A stretch of DNA of 64,000 nucleotides, from NCBI RefSeq assembly GCF_001921865.1, contig NZ_MSCT01000010.1:310001-374000 (forward strand). The letters run 5' to 3'. Positions 8,752 through 17,780 of the stretch are shown piece by piece; position 1 is the first letter of the stretch; the number at the start of each line of letters is the position of its first letter. This DNA is from Pseudomonas chlororaphis. GTDB taxonomy: Bacteria > Pseudomonadota > Gammaproteobacteria > Pseudomonadales > Pseudomonadaceae. The notes under the pieces are model-generated. The model was not told the origin of the DNA and did not search any database. It saw only the letters and a program-made list of their open reading frames with translations. The position numbers and the translations under genes are program-made.

Positions 8752-10185
8752 TCAAGCCTTGGCGCTGACGTCCGGGTCCTGCATGACCTTGAGGGTCGCC
8801 GCTTCCGGGTCGAATTCGTCTTCTTCCAGCTCGATGAATTCTTCCGGCAGGAATATGTTCAGCAGGATCGCGCACAGGGCGCCGACAGTGATCGGCGACT
8901 CGAAGATGTTGTGCAGCGCCTTGGGCAGTTCGCGCAACACTTCCGGCACCGCCGCCACGCCCAGGCCCATGCCGAGGGAAATGGCCACGATCAGCACGTT
9001 GCGTCGGTGCAGCCCGGCCTCGGCGAGGATCTTGATCCCGGCCACGGCCACGGTGCCGAACATGATCAGGGTGGCGCCGCCGAGCACCGGCTTGGGCATC
9101 AGTTGCAGCACCGCGCCGATCACCGGGAACAGCCCCAGCAGCACCAGCAGGCCGGCGATGAAGTACGCCACGTAGCGGCTGGCCACGCCGGTCAGCTGGA
9201 TCACCCCGTTGTTCTGGGCGAAGGTGACCATCGGCAGGCTGTTGAACACCGCGGCCACCGCCGAGTTGAAACCGTCGGCCAGCAGGCCCGACTTGATGCG
9301 CTTGATGTACAGCGGGCCCTTGACCGGCTGCTGGGAAATCATCGAGTTGGCAGTCAGGTCGCCGGCCGCTTCCAACGGCGAGATCAGGAAAATCACCGCC
9401 AGCGGAATGAAGGCGATCAGGTCGAAGGAGAAGCCGTACTTGAACGGCACCGGCACGCTGACCAGCGGCACGTCCGGCATCGCCGCGAGGTCGACCCGCC
9501 CCAGCAGCCAGGCGACGACGAAGCCCAGGGTCAGGCCGATGACGATCGAGCCCAGGCGCAGCATCGGGTGGCTGAAACGGTTGAGGACGACAATGGTCAG
9601 CAGCACCAGCGCGGCTAGCCCCAGGTTGCTGGCGGCGCCCAGGTCCGGGGCGCCGAAGCCGCCGGCCATGTCGGTGACCGCCACCTTGATCAGCGACAGG
9701 CCCATCAGGGTGATGATGGTGCCGGTGACCACCGGGGTGATCAGCTTGCGCAGCTTGCCGATGAACTGGCTGAGGAACATCTCGATAAAGGCCGCGCAGA
9801 AGCAGATGCCGAAGATGGTCGAGAGGATGTCTTCGTTGCTGCCGCCGCGGCCCTTGACCATCAGGCCGGCGCTGAGCAGCACACTGATAAAGGAAAAACT
9901 GGTGCCCTGCACGCACAACAGCCCGGAGCCGATCGGCCCCAGGCGCCGGGCCTGGACGAAGGTGCCCAGGCCCGAGACGAACAGCGCCATGCTGATCAGG
10001 TAGGGCGTTTCATCTTGCAGGCCGAGCACGCCGCCGAAGATCAGGGTCGGGGAGATGATGCCGACGAAACTCGCCAGCACGTGTTGCAGCGCGGCGAAGA
10101 TCGCCGCGCTGAAGTGCGGGCGGTCCTCCAGGCCGTAGATCAGGTCGGACTTGTAACGCGGCGTGGAGCGATCAGGTGCGGTCAT
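8752..10185 (-). CDS. Nucleobase:cation symporter-2 (xanthine/uric acid permease)
   Basis: A 477-aa inner-membrane transporter of the NCS2/NAT family with about 14 hydrophobic segments. The NAT signature is present as QNNGVIQLTG (pattern [QEP]-N-x-G-x(4)-T-[RKG]), and CVQGTSFSFI marks TM3. These residues fit the purine (xanthine/urate) branch rather than UraA-type uracil carriers, and resemble UacT/XanP. The ATG at 10185 begins MTAPDRSTPRYKSDLIYGLE. The longer upstream frame is repeat-like intergenic sequence. It is not linked here to purine catabolic genes, so the substrate remains an inference. Confidence 0.87.
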   Translation of the reverse strand: MTAPDRSTPRYKSDLIYGLEDRPHFSAAIFAALQHVLASFVGIISPTLIFGGVLGLQDETPYLISMALFVSGLGTFVQARRLGPIGSGLLCVQGTSFSFISVLLSAGLMVKGRGGSNEDILSTIFGICFCAAFIEMFLSQFIGKLRKLITPVVTGTIITLMGLSLIKVAVTDMAGGFGAPDLGAASNLGLAALVLLTIVVLNRFSHPMLRLGSIVIGLTLGFVVAWLLGRVDLAAMPDVPLVSVPVPFKYGFSFDLIAFIPLAVIFLISPLEAAGDLTANSMISQQPVKGPLYIKRIKSGLLADGFNSAVAAVFNSLPMVTFAQNNGVIQLTGVASRYVAYFIAGLLVLLGLFPVIGAVLQLMPKPVLGGATLIMFGTVAVAGIKILAEAGLHRRNVLIVAISLGMGLGVAAVPEVLRELPKALHNIFESPITVGALCAILLNIFLPEEFIELEEDEFDPEAATLKVMQDPDVSAKA

Positions 10186-10420
10186 GGGAAAAAGCCTGCC
10201 AATGACGTGTCGATAGGGCATGAAACACGTGGAAAAAAAGGGGCGCGACACGGGGTGGCATAGGGCGCAAGGCAACCTCTGCGGACCCGGTCGGAAAAAT
10301 GGAGGCGCAGGATGCCAGAAAGGTGGCCGGGCCAGAAGGGCTGACGGGCTCGCGGAGGAAAACTTCGACAAATTATTGATCGGGCCTGTGCGACGTCCCG
10401 GGCCTGCCAGGAAACGCCCG

Positions 10421-10871
10421 GCGCCTGCTGCGCAGTCATACGCAGCCTGCGGCAGCGGCTACAGGGATTGCGTTGTCCGTGTAGCCGCTGTCGAGCCCGC
10501 GAGGCTGCGTACGGCAACGCAGTGGCCGCAAAACCTGGATGTGCGGTCTGCCTGGAACAGCGCGGAGCCTGATTTAGCGCCTGCTGCGCAGTCGTGCGCA
10601 GCCTGCGGCAGCGGCTACAGGGATTGCGTTGTCCGTGTAGCCGCTGCCGAGCCTGCGAGGCTGCGTACGGCCACGCAGTGGCCGCAAAACCTGGATGTGC
10701 GGTCTGCCTGGAACAGCGCGGTGCTTGATTTGGCGCCTGCTGCGCAGTCATACGCAGCCTGCGGCAGCGGCTACAGGGATTGCGTTGTCCGTGTAGCCGC
10801 TGTCGAGCCGGCGAGGCTGCGTACGGCAACGCAGTGGCCGCAAAACCTGAGTCCGTGATCTGCCTGGGCGG
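10421..10871. repeat. Three-copy tandem repeat, 156-bp period, built on REP palindromes
   Basis: Three near-identical units start with GCGCCTGCTGCGCAGTC at 10421, 10577 and 10733, an exact 156-bp period. The third diverges after about 135 bp. Each unit contains an inverted pair of REP cores (GGCAGCGGCTACAGGG and GTGTAGCCGCTG) followed by GCGTACGGC and AACCTG segments. Copies differ at only a few positions. The array ends against the stop codon of the LysR gene, whose TAG falls inside a further REP-end motif (CCTGTAGCCGC on the minus strand). It fills most of the 686-bp gap between 10186 and 10871. Confidence 0.9.
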
Positions 10872-11774
10872 CTACAGGGCCTGCCCGAAGGCGGCCAGCA
10901 GGTCTTCCTCGAAGGCCCGCTGGGCGTCGCCGGGAACCTGGGCGCGGTGGCGGGCGAGGAAGAAGCCCACGTCGTAGCTGAGTTCTTCGGGGCGCAGGGT
11001 CTTGAGCAGGCCTCGATCTTCCCAGGCGCGGGCGAAGTGGCTGGGCAGGTAGCCGATGTGCTGGCCCGAAAGGATGAAGGTCAGGGTCGCTTCGACCTGC
11101 TGCGAGCAGGCCGAACCGGGCACGCCCCGCAAGGGTTCGTCGTTGCGCAACAGCCGGTAGCTGTGGTCGACCTTGTCGGCGTTGTGCAGGGTGTGCAGGT
11201 CCGGGTGCTCCTGGTCGAACAGCGGATGGCCGCGCCCGCAGTACAGGTGCTGGGTTTCCGTGAACAGTTGCTGGTAGTCGAAGGCATTCTGCACCTGGGA
11301 GAAATAGCCGATCGCCAGGTCCAGGCGCTGCTGCAACAGCAGGCGTTCCATTTCGCCAGTCATGGCGCTCATCAATTCGATCCGCACCGCTTCGTCGCGC
11401 TGGCGAAAGCGCCGGATCGCCTCGGCGACTTTTTGCAGCACCGCGGCGTCCAAGGCCTCGGACAAACCCAGGCGCACTTCGCCGAGCAAGCGCCCGGCAA
11501 CGCCGTTGGATTGATGGCGGAACTGCTCGATGGACGCGAACAGCCCGCGCGTGGCCAGCAGCAATTGTTCGCCCTTGGGCGTCAGCCGGAACCCGCCCTT
11601 GCCACGGCTGCACAGGCGATAACCCAGGCGGGTCTCCAGCTTGGCCATCTGCTGGCTGATGCTCGACTGGCCGAGCCCCAGCTCGCCCTGGGCGGCACTG
11701 AAACCGCCGCATTCGACCACGCAGACGAACAGGCGCAGCAGGTGCAGGTCGAGGTCGTGCAATTGACCGAGCAT
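10872..11774 (-). CDS. LysR-family transcriptional regulator divergent from polyamine-binding protein
   Basis: A 300-aa LysR regulator. The HTH (about residues 8-65) reads LRLFVCVVECGGFSAAQGEL then GLGQSSISQQMAKLETRLGY, and a normal effector domain follows. The ATG at 11774 has GGAG 9 nt upstream, and a TTG one codon earlier is less likely. It diverges, with a 102-bp gap, from the binding-protein and agmatinase genes and is their probable regulator, possibly responding to agmatine or a related amine. The stop codon lies within a REP end of the adjacent tandem repeat. Confidence 0.87.
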   Translation of the reverse strand: MLGQLHDLDLHLLRLFVCVVECGGFSAAQGELGLGQSSISQQMAKLETRLGYRLCSRGKGGFRLTPKGEQLLLATRGLFASIEQFRHQSNGVAGRLLGEVRLGLSEALDAAVLQKVAEAIRRFRQRDEAVRIELMSAMTGEMERLLLQQRLDLAIGYFSQVQNAFDYQQLFTETQHLYCGRGHPLFDQEHPDLHTLHNADKVDHSYRLLRNDEPLRGVPGSACSQQVEATLTFILSGQHIGYLPSHFARAWEDRGLLKTLRPEELSYDVGFFLARHRAQVPGDAQRAFEEDLLAAFGQAL

Positions 11775-11876
11775 CAAACATTACTCCGGGCGAATGTCAG
11801 GTTAATACACTTGATATTTTTCCAATGTATCGAGCGGTGCACGCTGCGGCCACACATTCCTCGCAGGTAGCCCGTC

Positions 11877-12971
11877 ATGCGTTCGCTTTTTCGCTGGTGT
11901 ATTCCCGCCGTGCTGCTGGCCACGCTGGCGCCGGCCGAAGCCGGGCAACGGGTGGTCAACCTCTACAGCTGGGCCGACTACGTACCGCCGCAGACCCTGC
12001 AGCGTTTCGAGCAGGACAGCGGCATCCAGGTGCGCTACGACACCTTCGACACCCCGGAGGTGCTGGAAACCAAGCTGCTCACCGGCGGCAGCGGCTATGA
12101 CGTGGTGCTGCCGTCGTCCAGCGTGCTGGCCCGGGCCCTGGCGGCCGGGGCGCTGAAGGAGATCGACCGCGACAGCCTCAAGGGCTACGCCAACCTCGAC
12201 CCCGACCTGCTGCGCAAGCTGGCCGCGGTCGATCCCGGCAACCGCTTCGCCGTGCCTTACACCTGGGGCACCCTGGGCCTGGGGCTCAACCTCGAAGCGG
12301 TGCGCCAGCGCTTGCCGCAGGTGCCGCTGAACAGCCTCGACCTGCTGTTCAAGCCCGAATACGCCAGCCGCCTCAAGGACTGCGGGATCGCTATCCTCGA
12401 TTCGCCGCAAGAGGTGATTGGCCTGGCCCTGCATTACCTCGGCAAGGACCCCTACAGCAGCGACCCCGGCGAGCTGGCCGCGGCGCAAGCCTTGCTCCGG
12501 CAGTTGCAACCCTCGGTGCTGTACGTCGCCAGCGGCCGGCAGATCAACGACCTGGCCAATGGCAGCGTGTGCCTGGCGCTGACCTACAACGGCGATGCCA
12601 GCCTCGCCGCCGACCAGGCGCGCAAGGCCGGCAAGCCGTTTACCGTGGCCTATCGCATCCCCCGCGAAGGCACCCTGGTGTGGCAGGACAACCTGGCCAT
12701 CCCCAAGGACGCGCCGCACCCGGAAGAGGCCCGGGCGTTCATCGAATTCCTGCTGCGCCCGGAGTCGGTGGCGCCGTTGACCAACAGCCTGTTTTTCGCC
12801 ACGGCCAACCAGGCGGCTACGCCCCTGGTGGACGCAGCCGTGCGCAACGACCCGGATCTTTACCCGCCCGCCGAGGTTCGCGAGCGGCTGTACGCCGATC
12901 GCAGCATGAGCCTCAAGGACATGCGCCAGCGCACCCGCCTCTGGAGCAGTTTCCGTAGCCGCCAACCCTAA
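11877..12971 (+). CDS. Periplasmic polyamine-type (PotD/PotF-like) substrate-binding protein
   Basis: A 364-aa protein with a signal peptide (cleavage probably after the Ala-Glu-Ala region near residue 22) and the PotD/PotF fold. It shows VVNLYSWADYVPPQTLQRFE, the typical YDTFDTPEVLETKLLTG block and GYDVVLPSSSVLARA. No ATPase or permease genes follow; the next gene, 10 bp downstream, encodes agmatinase. It may serve a distant ABC transporter for putrescine or agmatine, or act as a sensor. The specific ligand is inferred from context only. Confidence 0.87.
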   Translation: MRSLFRWCIPAVLLATLAPAEAGQRVVNLYSWADYVPPQTLQRFEQDSGIQVRYDTFDTPEVLETKLLTGGSGYDVVLPSSSVLARALAAGALKEIDRDSLKGYANLDPDLLRKLAAVDPGNRFAVPYTWGTLGLGLNLEAVRQRLPQVPLNSLDLLFKPEYASRLKDCGIAILDSPQEVIGLALHYLGKDPYSSDPGELAAAQALLRQLQPSVLYVASGRQINDLANGSVCLALTYNGDASLAADQARKAGKPFTVAYRIPREGTLVWQDNLAIPKDAPHPEEARAFIEFLLRPESVAPLTNSLFFATANQAATPLVDAAVRNDPDLYPPAEVRERLYADRSMSLKDMRQRTRLWSSFRSRQP

Positions 12972-12981
12972 GGACGATCCC

Positions 12982-13941
12982 ATGGATATCGCCAACCGCA
13001 ACGACCAGGCCATCACCCGCGACAGCCTGTACGGCACCGCCGCCGAAAGCACCTACGCCGGCATCACCAGTTTTATGCGCCGGCGCTACAGCCGCGACCT
13101 GCGCGGCGTGGACGTGGCGGTCAGCGGCGTGCCGTTCGACACTGCCACCAGCAACCGCCCCGGCGCGCGTTTCGGCCCGCGGGGGATTCGCGCGGCGTCC
13201 AGCGGCATTGCCTGGGAACGCCATTGGCCATGGACCTTCGACCCGTTCGACCATTTGGCGGTGGTCGACTACGGCGATTGCGCCTTCGATTCCGGGGTGC
13301 CGCAGTCGGTGCCGGAAAGCATCGAGGCCCATGCCGAGCGCATCCTCGCCAGCGGCAGCGCGATGCTGACCTTCGGCGGCGACCACTTCATCACCTATCC
13401 GCTGCTCAAGGCCCATGCCCGCCAGCACGGGCCGCTGGCGCTGATCCACTTCGACGCCCACAGCGACACCTGGCCGGACGAGGAGGGCAAGCGCATCGAC
13501 CACGGCACCATGTTCTGGCACGCGGCCCGGGAAGGGCTGGTGGACCCGGCGTGCTCGGTGCAGATCGGCCTGCGCACCACCAACGACGACCACCAGGGCT
13601 TTGCGGTGCTGGACGCGCGCCAGGTGCATCGGCGCGGCTGCGAGGCGATCGTCGAGGCGATCCGCCAGCGGGTCGGCGACCAGCCGGTGTACCTGACGTT
13701 CGACATCGACTGCCTCGACCCGGCCTTCGCCCCGGGTACCGGCACCCCGGTGTGCGGCGGCCTGAGCACGGTGCAGGCGCTGGAGATCCTCGGCGGCCTG
13801 CGCGGCATCAACCTGGTGGGCATGGACGTGGTGGAAGTCGCCCCGGCCTACGACAGCGCGGAAATCACTTCGCTGGCGGCGGCCACCCTGGCGATGGAAA
13901 TGCTCTGCCTGTATGCGGCGCGGCATAAGGTCGATCTGTAG
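12982..13941 (+). CDS. speB: Agmatinase (ureohydrolase)
   Basis: A 319-aa manganese ureohydrolase that would split agmatine into putrescine and urea. The binuclear metal ligands are all visible: His135 (FGGDHF), Asp158, His160 and Asp162 (HFDAHSD), Asp241 and Asp243 (FDIDCLDP). Length and the N-terminal GVPFDTATSNRPGARFGP loop fit agmatinases, but guanidinobutyrase is a close alternative. It starts 10 bp after the binding-protein gene, so the two form an operon probably under the divergent LysR. Confidence 0.85.
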   Translation: MDIANRNDQAITRDSLYGTAAESTYAGITSFMRRRYSRDLRGVDVAVSGVPFDTATSNRPGARFGPRGIRAASSGIAWERHWPWTFDPFDHLAVVDYGDCAFDSGVPQSVPESIEAHAERILASGSAMLTFGGDHFITYPLLKAHARQHGPLALIHFDAHSDTWPDEEGKRIDHGTMFWHAAREGLVDPACSVQIGLRTTNDDHQGFAVLDARQVHRRGCEAIVEAIRQRVGDQPVYLTFDIDCLDPAFAPGTGTPVCGGLSTVQALEILGGLRGINLVGMDVVEVAPAYDSAEITSLAAATLAMEMLCLYAARHKVDL

Positions 13942-13968
13942 AGCGCCTGGGCGTTGCACCCACCCTGT

Positions 13969-14065
13969 AGGAGCAGCTGGTCGACGTGCGATGGCTCGCG
14001 ATGGCGGCCTGGAGAACGCCGTTGGCCTCGAGGGCTTTATCGCTAGCGCTGGCTCCTACAGAGGT
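13969..14065. repeat. TGTAGGAGC-family inverted repeat
   Basis: Opposed arms TGTAGGAGCAGCTGGTC and GCTGGCTCCTACAGA flank about 65 bp in the gap between the agmatinase gene and the WYL regulator gene. This is the palindromic repeat family seen again near 32.6 kb. Confidence 0.65.
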
Positions 14066-14161
14066 TGCGTCGCCCTCTCGCAGCGCGATGCAGACTGCTG
14101 ACAGTTCCTGACAGGGGGCTCTGCTAAGCTGCGCCGATCTTTCCCTGCCGAGCCTGCCGCC

Positions 14162-14878
14162 GTGTCGCGCACCACGCGTTTATTGACCTTGTTACAAGTG
14201 TTGCGCGGCAAGCGCTGCCCGGTGACCGCCGCGACCCTGGCGGCGGAGCTGGAAGTTTCCGAGCGCACCCTGTACCGCGACATCGCCGAGCTGACCGCCC
14301 TGGGCGCGCCGATCCATGGCGAGGCCGGGATCGGTTATGTGCTGCGCAGCGGCCTGTTCCTGCCGCCGCTGATGCTCAGCGCCGACGAAGCCGAGGCCAT
14401 CGTGCTCGGCCTGCGTTATGTCGACCAGCGCGGCGACGAGGTGCTTGGCAAGGCCGCCGCCGATGCCCTGGCGAAGATCGCCGCGGTGCTGGCGCCGGCG
14501 GCCCGCGAGGCGCTGCATAACCCGACCGTGCTGCCCGGCCCGCCGGCGTGCGGTTATCCGGAAAACCGGGTGCCGCTGAGCGTGTGGCGCCAGGCTATCC
14601 GCGAGCAGGCCAAGCTGCATATCGACTACGCCGACGTGAACCAGACCCCGAGCCAGCGCCTGGTCTGGCCGCTGGCCCTGGGCTTCATGAACGAGGCACG
14701 GGTGATCGTCGCCTGGTGCGAGTTGCGCGGCGATTTCCGCACCTTCCGCACCGACCGGATCAGTGCCGCGAGCGAGCAGGGCGAGCGTTATCCGGGGCGC
14801 CGCAGCGACCTGTTGCGCAGTTGGCGCCAGCGCATGCAACTGGACGATGCCGGGCGCTTCACTCCTGACAAGAACTGA
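14162..14878 (+). CDS. WYL-domain / YafY-family HTH transcriptional regulator
   Basis: A 238-aa regulator with an N-terminal DeoR-like winged HTH (ATLAAELEVSERTLYRDIAE, about residues 24-43) and a C-terminal WYL-type ligand-binding region (about 140-205, including LVWPLALGFMNEARVIVAWC). The start codon is GTG at 14162, with no strong ribosome-binding site. The gene precedes a small NTF2-like gene by 55 bp, possibly co-transcribed. The effector and targets are unknown. Confidence 0.85.
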   Translation: MSRTTRLLTLLQVLRGKRCPVTAATLAAELEVSERTLYRDIAELTALGAPIHGEAGIGYVLRSGLFLPPLMLSADEAEAIVLGLRYVDQRGDEVLGKAAADALAKIAAVLAPAAREALHNPTVLPGPPACGYPENRVPLSVWRQAIREQAKLHIDYADVNQTPSQRLVWPLALGFMNEARVIVAWCELRGDFRTFRTDRISAASEQGERYPGRRSDLLRSWRQRMQLDDAGRFTPDKN

Positions 14879-14932
14879 CGCGACGGCGTTTTAGCATGGC
14901 GGCAGAACCGATCAACAAGGAGTTGCCGCACC

Positions 14933-15274
14933 ATGTCCAGCCCAACCCAATTCCTCGCGCCGGCGATCATCGCTTACCTGGCGGCCGCCAATGGCCGGGA
15001 CAGTTCCAGCGTCGCCAGTTTCTTCGCCGCTGACGCCCAGGTGTTCGACGAAGGCCAGCACCAGGCGGGCGCCCAGGCCATCGCCCGATGGATGGACGAC
15101 ACCGGCCGCCGTTACCAGCCACGGCTGGAGGTGCTCAAGGTCCAGCAGCGCACCGGCAAGGTGCTGGTGGACAACCTGATCTCCGGCAGCTTCCCCGGCA
15201 GCCCGCTGGAATTGCGCTACGTGTTCCGCCTCGACGAACAGGGCAAGATCACCCGCCTGGATATCTCGCTGTAA
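14933..15274 (+). CDS. SnoaL-like / NTF2-fold protein
   Basis: A 113-aa cytoplasmic protein of the NTF2/SnoaL cone fold: an N-terminal helix, then DAQVFDEGQHQAGAQAIARW and a beta-rich C-terminus ending YVFRLDEQGKITRLDISL. AAGGAG precedes the ATG. Many members are small-molecule isomerases or binding proteins, and nothing here defines a substrate. It lies 55 bp downstream of the WYL regulator gene, which may control it. Confidence 0.8.
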   Translation: MSSPTQFLAPAIIAYLAAANGRDSSSVASFFAADAQVFDEGQHQAGAQAIARWMDDTGRRYQPRLEVLKVQQRTGKVLVDNLISGSFPGSPLELRYVFRLDEQGKITRLDISL

Positions 15275-15284
15275 CCAACGCCAG

Positions 15285-15412
15285 AGCGCAGGCCAGGTTT
15301 TGCGGCCACTGCGCAGCCTCGCGGGCTCGGCAGCGGCTACACGGGCGACGCGCTTCCTGTAGCCGCTGCCGCCTGCTGCGCACGACTGCGCAGCAGGCGC
15401 CAGGGCCGCGTG
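15285..15412. repeat. REP-type inverted repeat
   Basis: Inverted REP cores (CTCGGCAGCGGCTACACGGG and CTGTAGCCGCTGCCGCC) and a short GCCTGCTGCGCA / TGCGCAGCAGGC hairpin fill the gap before the ZapE gene. It matches the unit of the 10.4-kb tandem array, partly in opposite orientation. Confidence 0.7.
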
Positions 15413-15448
15413 GCATACTGCGGGCCTCTTTGCGGATGGGTGGATTCC

Positions 15449-16561
15449 ATGCCTTTCGATTCTCCCCTCAGCGCTTATCAGCACGCTCTCCAGGAACGCG
15501 GCTTTGTCGCCGATGCCGCCCAGGAACGGGCGATGCAGGCGCTGCAGCAGTGCCATGCCGCCTTGCACGCCGGGCGGCGCCCGATCCAGGGGGTCTACCT
15601 CTGGGGGCCGGTAGGGCGCGGCAAGACCTGGCTGATGGACCAGTTCTACCAAAGCCTCGACGTGCCGGCGCGGCGTCAGCATTTCCACCATTTCATGGGC
15701 TGGGTCCATCAGCGTTCGTTCCAGCTGACCGGCACCGCCGACCCGTTGCAGGCCCTGGCCTGGGAACTCGCCGAAGAGGTGCGGGTGCTGTGTTTCGACG
15801 AGCTGTTCGTCAACGACATCGGCGACGCGATCATTCTTGGGCGGCTGTTCCAGGTGATGTTCGAGGAGGGCGTGGTGATGGTCTGCACCTCCAACCAGCC
15901 GCCGCAACAGCTGTATGCCGACGGCTTCAACCGCGAGCGTTTCCTGCCGGCGATCAGCGCGATCGAGGAGCATATGCAGGTGGTGGCGGTGGACGGCGAT
16001 CAAGACCATCGCCTGCACCCGGGGGCCGCGACCCAGCGTTACTGGGTCACCCCGGCCGGCCAGCCCAGTGCCCTGGGCCCGGTCTTCGAGCGGTTGGCGG
16101 CGGGGCAGGCAGTGTCCAGCGCGGTGTTGCCGGTGGGCTATCGCGACGTCAAGGTGATCAAGGCCAGCGAACAGGTGCTCTGGTGCCGTTTCGCCGACCT
16201 GTGCGAGCAGCCGTTCGCCGCGATGGATTTCATGGCGCTGTGCGACCGTTTCAAGGCGATCCTGCTCGGCGAGGTGCCGGAACTCAGCGCCCAGCAGCGT
16301 CCGGGACGCATTGCCCGGGGTACCGAGGACGGGGCCGAGCGGGTGGCGGCCGGCGACCGCGAGCTGCCGCAATTGTCGGTGCACGACGACAGCGTGCGGC
16401 GCTTCATCGCCCTGGTCGACGAGTGTTACGACCGCAAGGTGCCGCTGTACCTCGAAGCCCGGGTGCCGATGGAGGCCTTGTACACCGAGGGCTACCTGGA
16501 GTTTCCATTCCGCCGTACCCTCAGCCGTCTAAGGGAGATGCAGCTGCAGCGTTTCGGCTGA
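15449..16561 (+). CDS. zapE: Cell division protein ZapE-type (AFG1-family) ATPase
   Basis: A 370-aa AAA-like P-loop ATPase of the AFG1/ZapE family. Walker A is GPVGRGKT (residues 53-60) and Walker B VLCFDELFVNDIGDA (from about 113), with the sensor segment MVCTSNQPPQQLY. In E. coli, ZapE acts with FtsZ at constriction and under low oxygen. The start at 15449 is the first Met of the family-like sequence (MPFDSPLSAYQHAL). Pseudomonas carries more than one member, so this may be a paralog of the classical zapE. Confidence 0.85.
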   Translation: MPFDSPLSAYQHALQERGFVADAAQERAMQALQQCHAALHAGRRPIQGVYLWGPVGRGKTWLMDQFYQSLDVPARRQHFHHFMGWVHQRSFQLTGTADPLQALAWELAEEVRVLCFDELFVNDIGDAIILGRLFQVMFEEGVVMVCTSNQPPQQLYADGFNRERFLPAISAIEEHMQVVAVDGDQDHRLHPGAATQRYWVTPAGQPSALGPVFERLAAGQAVSSAVLPVGYRDVKVIKASEQVLWCRFADLCEQPFAAMDFMALCDRFKAILLGEVPELSAQQRPGRIARGTEDGAERVAAGDRELPQLSVHDDSVRRFIALVDECYDRKVPLYLEARVPMEALYTEGYLEFPFRRTLSRLREMQLQRFG

Positions 16562-16594
16562 CGACGCCCGCCGACCTGAACGGGAGACCTGACC

Positions 16595-17182
16595 GTGAAC
16601 CAGCCCCTGTCCCATCATCTGCTGACCATGGCCTACCAGAACGCCTGGGCCAACCATCGCCTGGGCAAGGCCTGGGAAGTGTTGAGCCCGAGCGAGCTGG
16701 CAGCGCCGCGGGTGAGCTTCTTTCCCAGCCTGAAAGCCACCCTCAATCACATCCTTACCTGCGACTGGTTCTACCTCGACGCCCTGGAGCGCGAGCAGCG
16801 CGGCGAGCCACCGCGGGTCGATTGCTATGTGTTTTTCGACGACGAGCAACCCTTCACCGAGGCCGTCGACCTGCGTCGTGAGCAGGCGCTGGCGGACCGC
16901 CGTTTGATCGCCTATTGCGAGCAACTGCGGGACGCCGACTTGCAACGCATTGTCACCATCGCCCGGGACACGCCGCAGCGCGATACCCGGCTGCGCATGC
17001 TCTCGCACTTGTTCGAGCACCAGTTGCACCACCGCGGCCAGGTCCACGCCATGCTCAGCGGCACTCGGGTGGCGCCGCCGCAGCTGGACGAATTTTTCTG
17101 CGCCGGCGAGGCGGCCCTGCGCGCCGAAGACTTCGCCGAACTGGGCTGGAGCGAGGCGCAGATCTGGGGGCGGGACGTTTAA
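16595..17182 (+). CDS. DinB-family protein
   Basis: A 195-aa four-helix DinB/YfiT-type protein. The metal-site histidines are visible in LNHILTCDWFYLDAL (about residues 50-64) and in FEHQLHHRGQVHAML (about 139-153). The start codon is GTG, 34 bp after the ZapE gene with GGGAG upstream, so the two are likely co-transcribed. Family members include thiol transferases and damage-inducible proteins. The specific role is unknown. Confidence 0.85.
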   Translation: MNQPLSHHLLTMAYQNAWANHRLGKAWEVLSPSELAAPRVSFFPSLKATLNHILTCDWFYLDALEREQRGEPPRVDCYVFFDDEQPFTEAVDLRREQALADRRLIAYCEQLRDADLQRIVTIARDTPQRDTRLRMLSHLFEHQLHHRGQVHAMLSGTRVAPPQLDEFFCAGEAALRAEDFAELGWSEAQIWGRDV

Positions 17183-17273
17183 GCCGCTACCCCCTCGTTT
17201 CGTCATGGGCCGATGTTTACAATCCTTGTTCGCGGGTGCCGTACCCGGATCAATCGAACCGTTGAGGACAGAC

Positions 17274-17765
17274 ATGGACGTTGCAGACGTATTGGTGCTT
17301 CAGGCCAGCTACACCAACCCGGTACACGCCGAGGCGATTGCCTCGGTGCTCGATCACTATGCCCGGGACCCCATGGGCGGCGGCCAGCCGCTGGACGCCG
17401 ATATGCTGCAGCAACTGCCCGGCGAACTGGCCAAGCGGCCCCACGCCTTCAGCGTGCTGGCTTTCGTCGGCGGCGAGCCAGCCGGGCTGGTGAATTGCTT
17501 CGAGGGGTTTTCGACCTTTGCCGGGCGGCCGCTGGTCAATGTGCACGACGTCTCGGTGGTGGATAAATTCCGCGGCCTGGGCTTGAGCCAGAAGATGCTG
17601 CTCAAGGTCGAGGAGATCGCCCGCCAGCGCGGGTGCTGCAAGATCACCCTGGAAGTGCTGGAGGGCAACGCCGTGGCCCAGGCTTCCTACCGCAAGTTCG
17701 GTTTCGACGATGCTGGGCTCGATCCCCGCCATGGGCGGATGCTGTTCTGGAATAAAACGCTGTAA
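17274..17765 (+). CDS. GNAT N-acetyltransferase
   Basis: A 163-aa GNAT acetyltransferase. The acetyl-CoA loop is VVDKFRGLGLSQKMLLKVEE (around residue 100), followed by the conserved ITLEVLEGNAVAQASYRKFGF motif B region and a C-terminal MLFWNKTL. GAGGA precedes the ATG. Its substrate is unknown. The next gene (chrA) follows 15 bp downstream, suggesting co-transcription. Confidence 0.85.
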   Translation: MDVADVLVLQASYTNPVHAEAIASVLDHYARDPMGGGQPLDADMLQQLPGELAKRPHAFSVLAFVGGEPAGLVNCFEGFSTFAGRPLVNVHDVSVVDKFRGLGLSQKMLLKVEEIARQRGCCKITLEVLEGNAVAQASYRKFGFDDAGLDPRHGRMLFWNKTL

Positions 17766-17780
17766 GTCTTCGGAGCCTCT

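Noticed and set aside
10186..10871. Long frames on both strands through the 156-bp tandem repeat
   Set aside because: They only translate the repeat three times (QTAHPGFAATA-like), caused by a period divisible by three in high-GC DNA.
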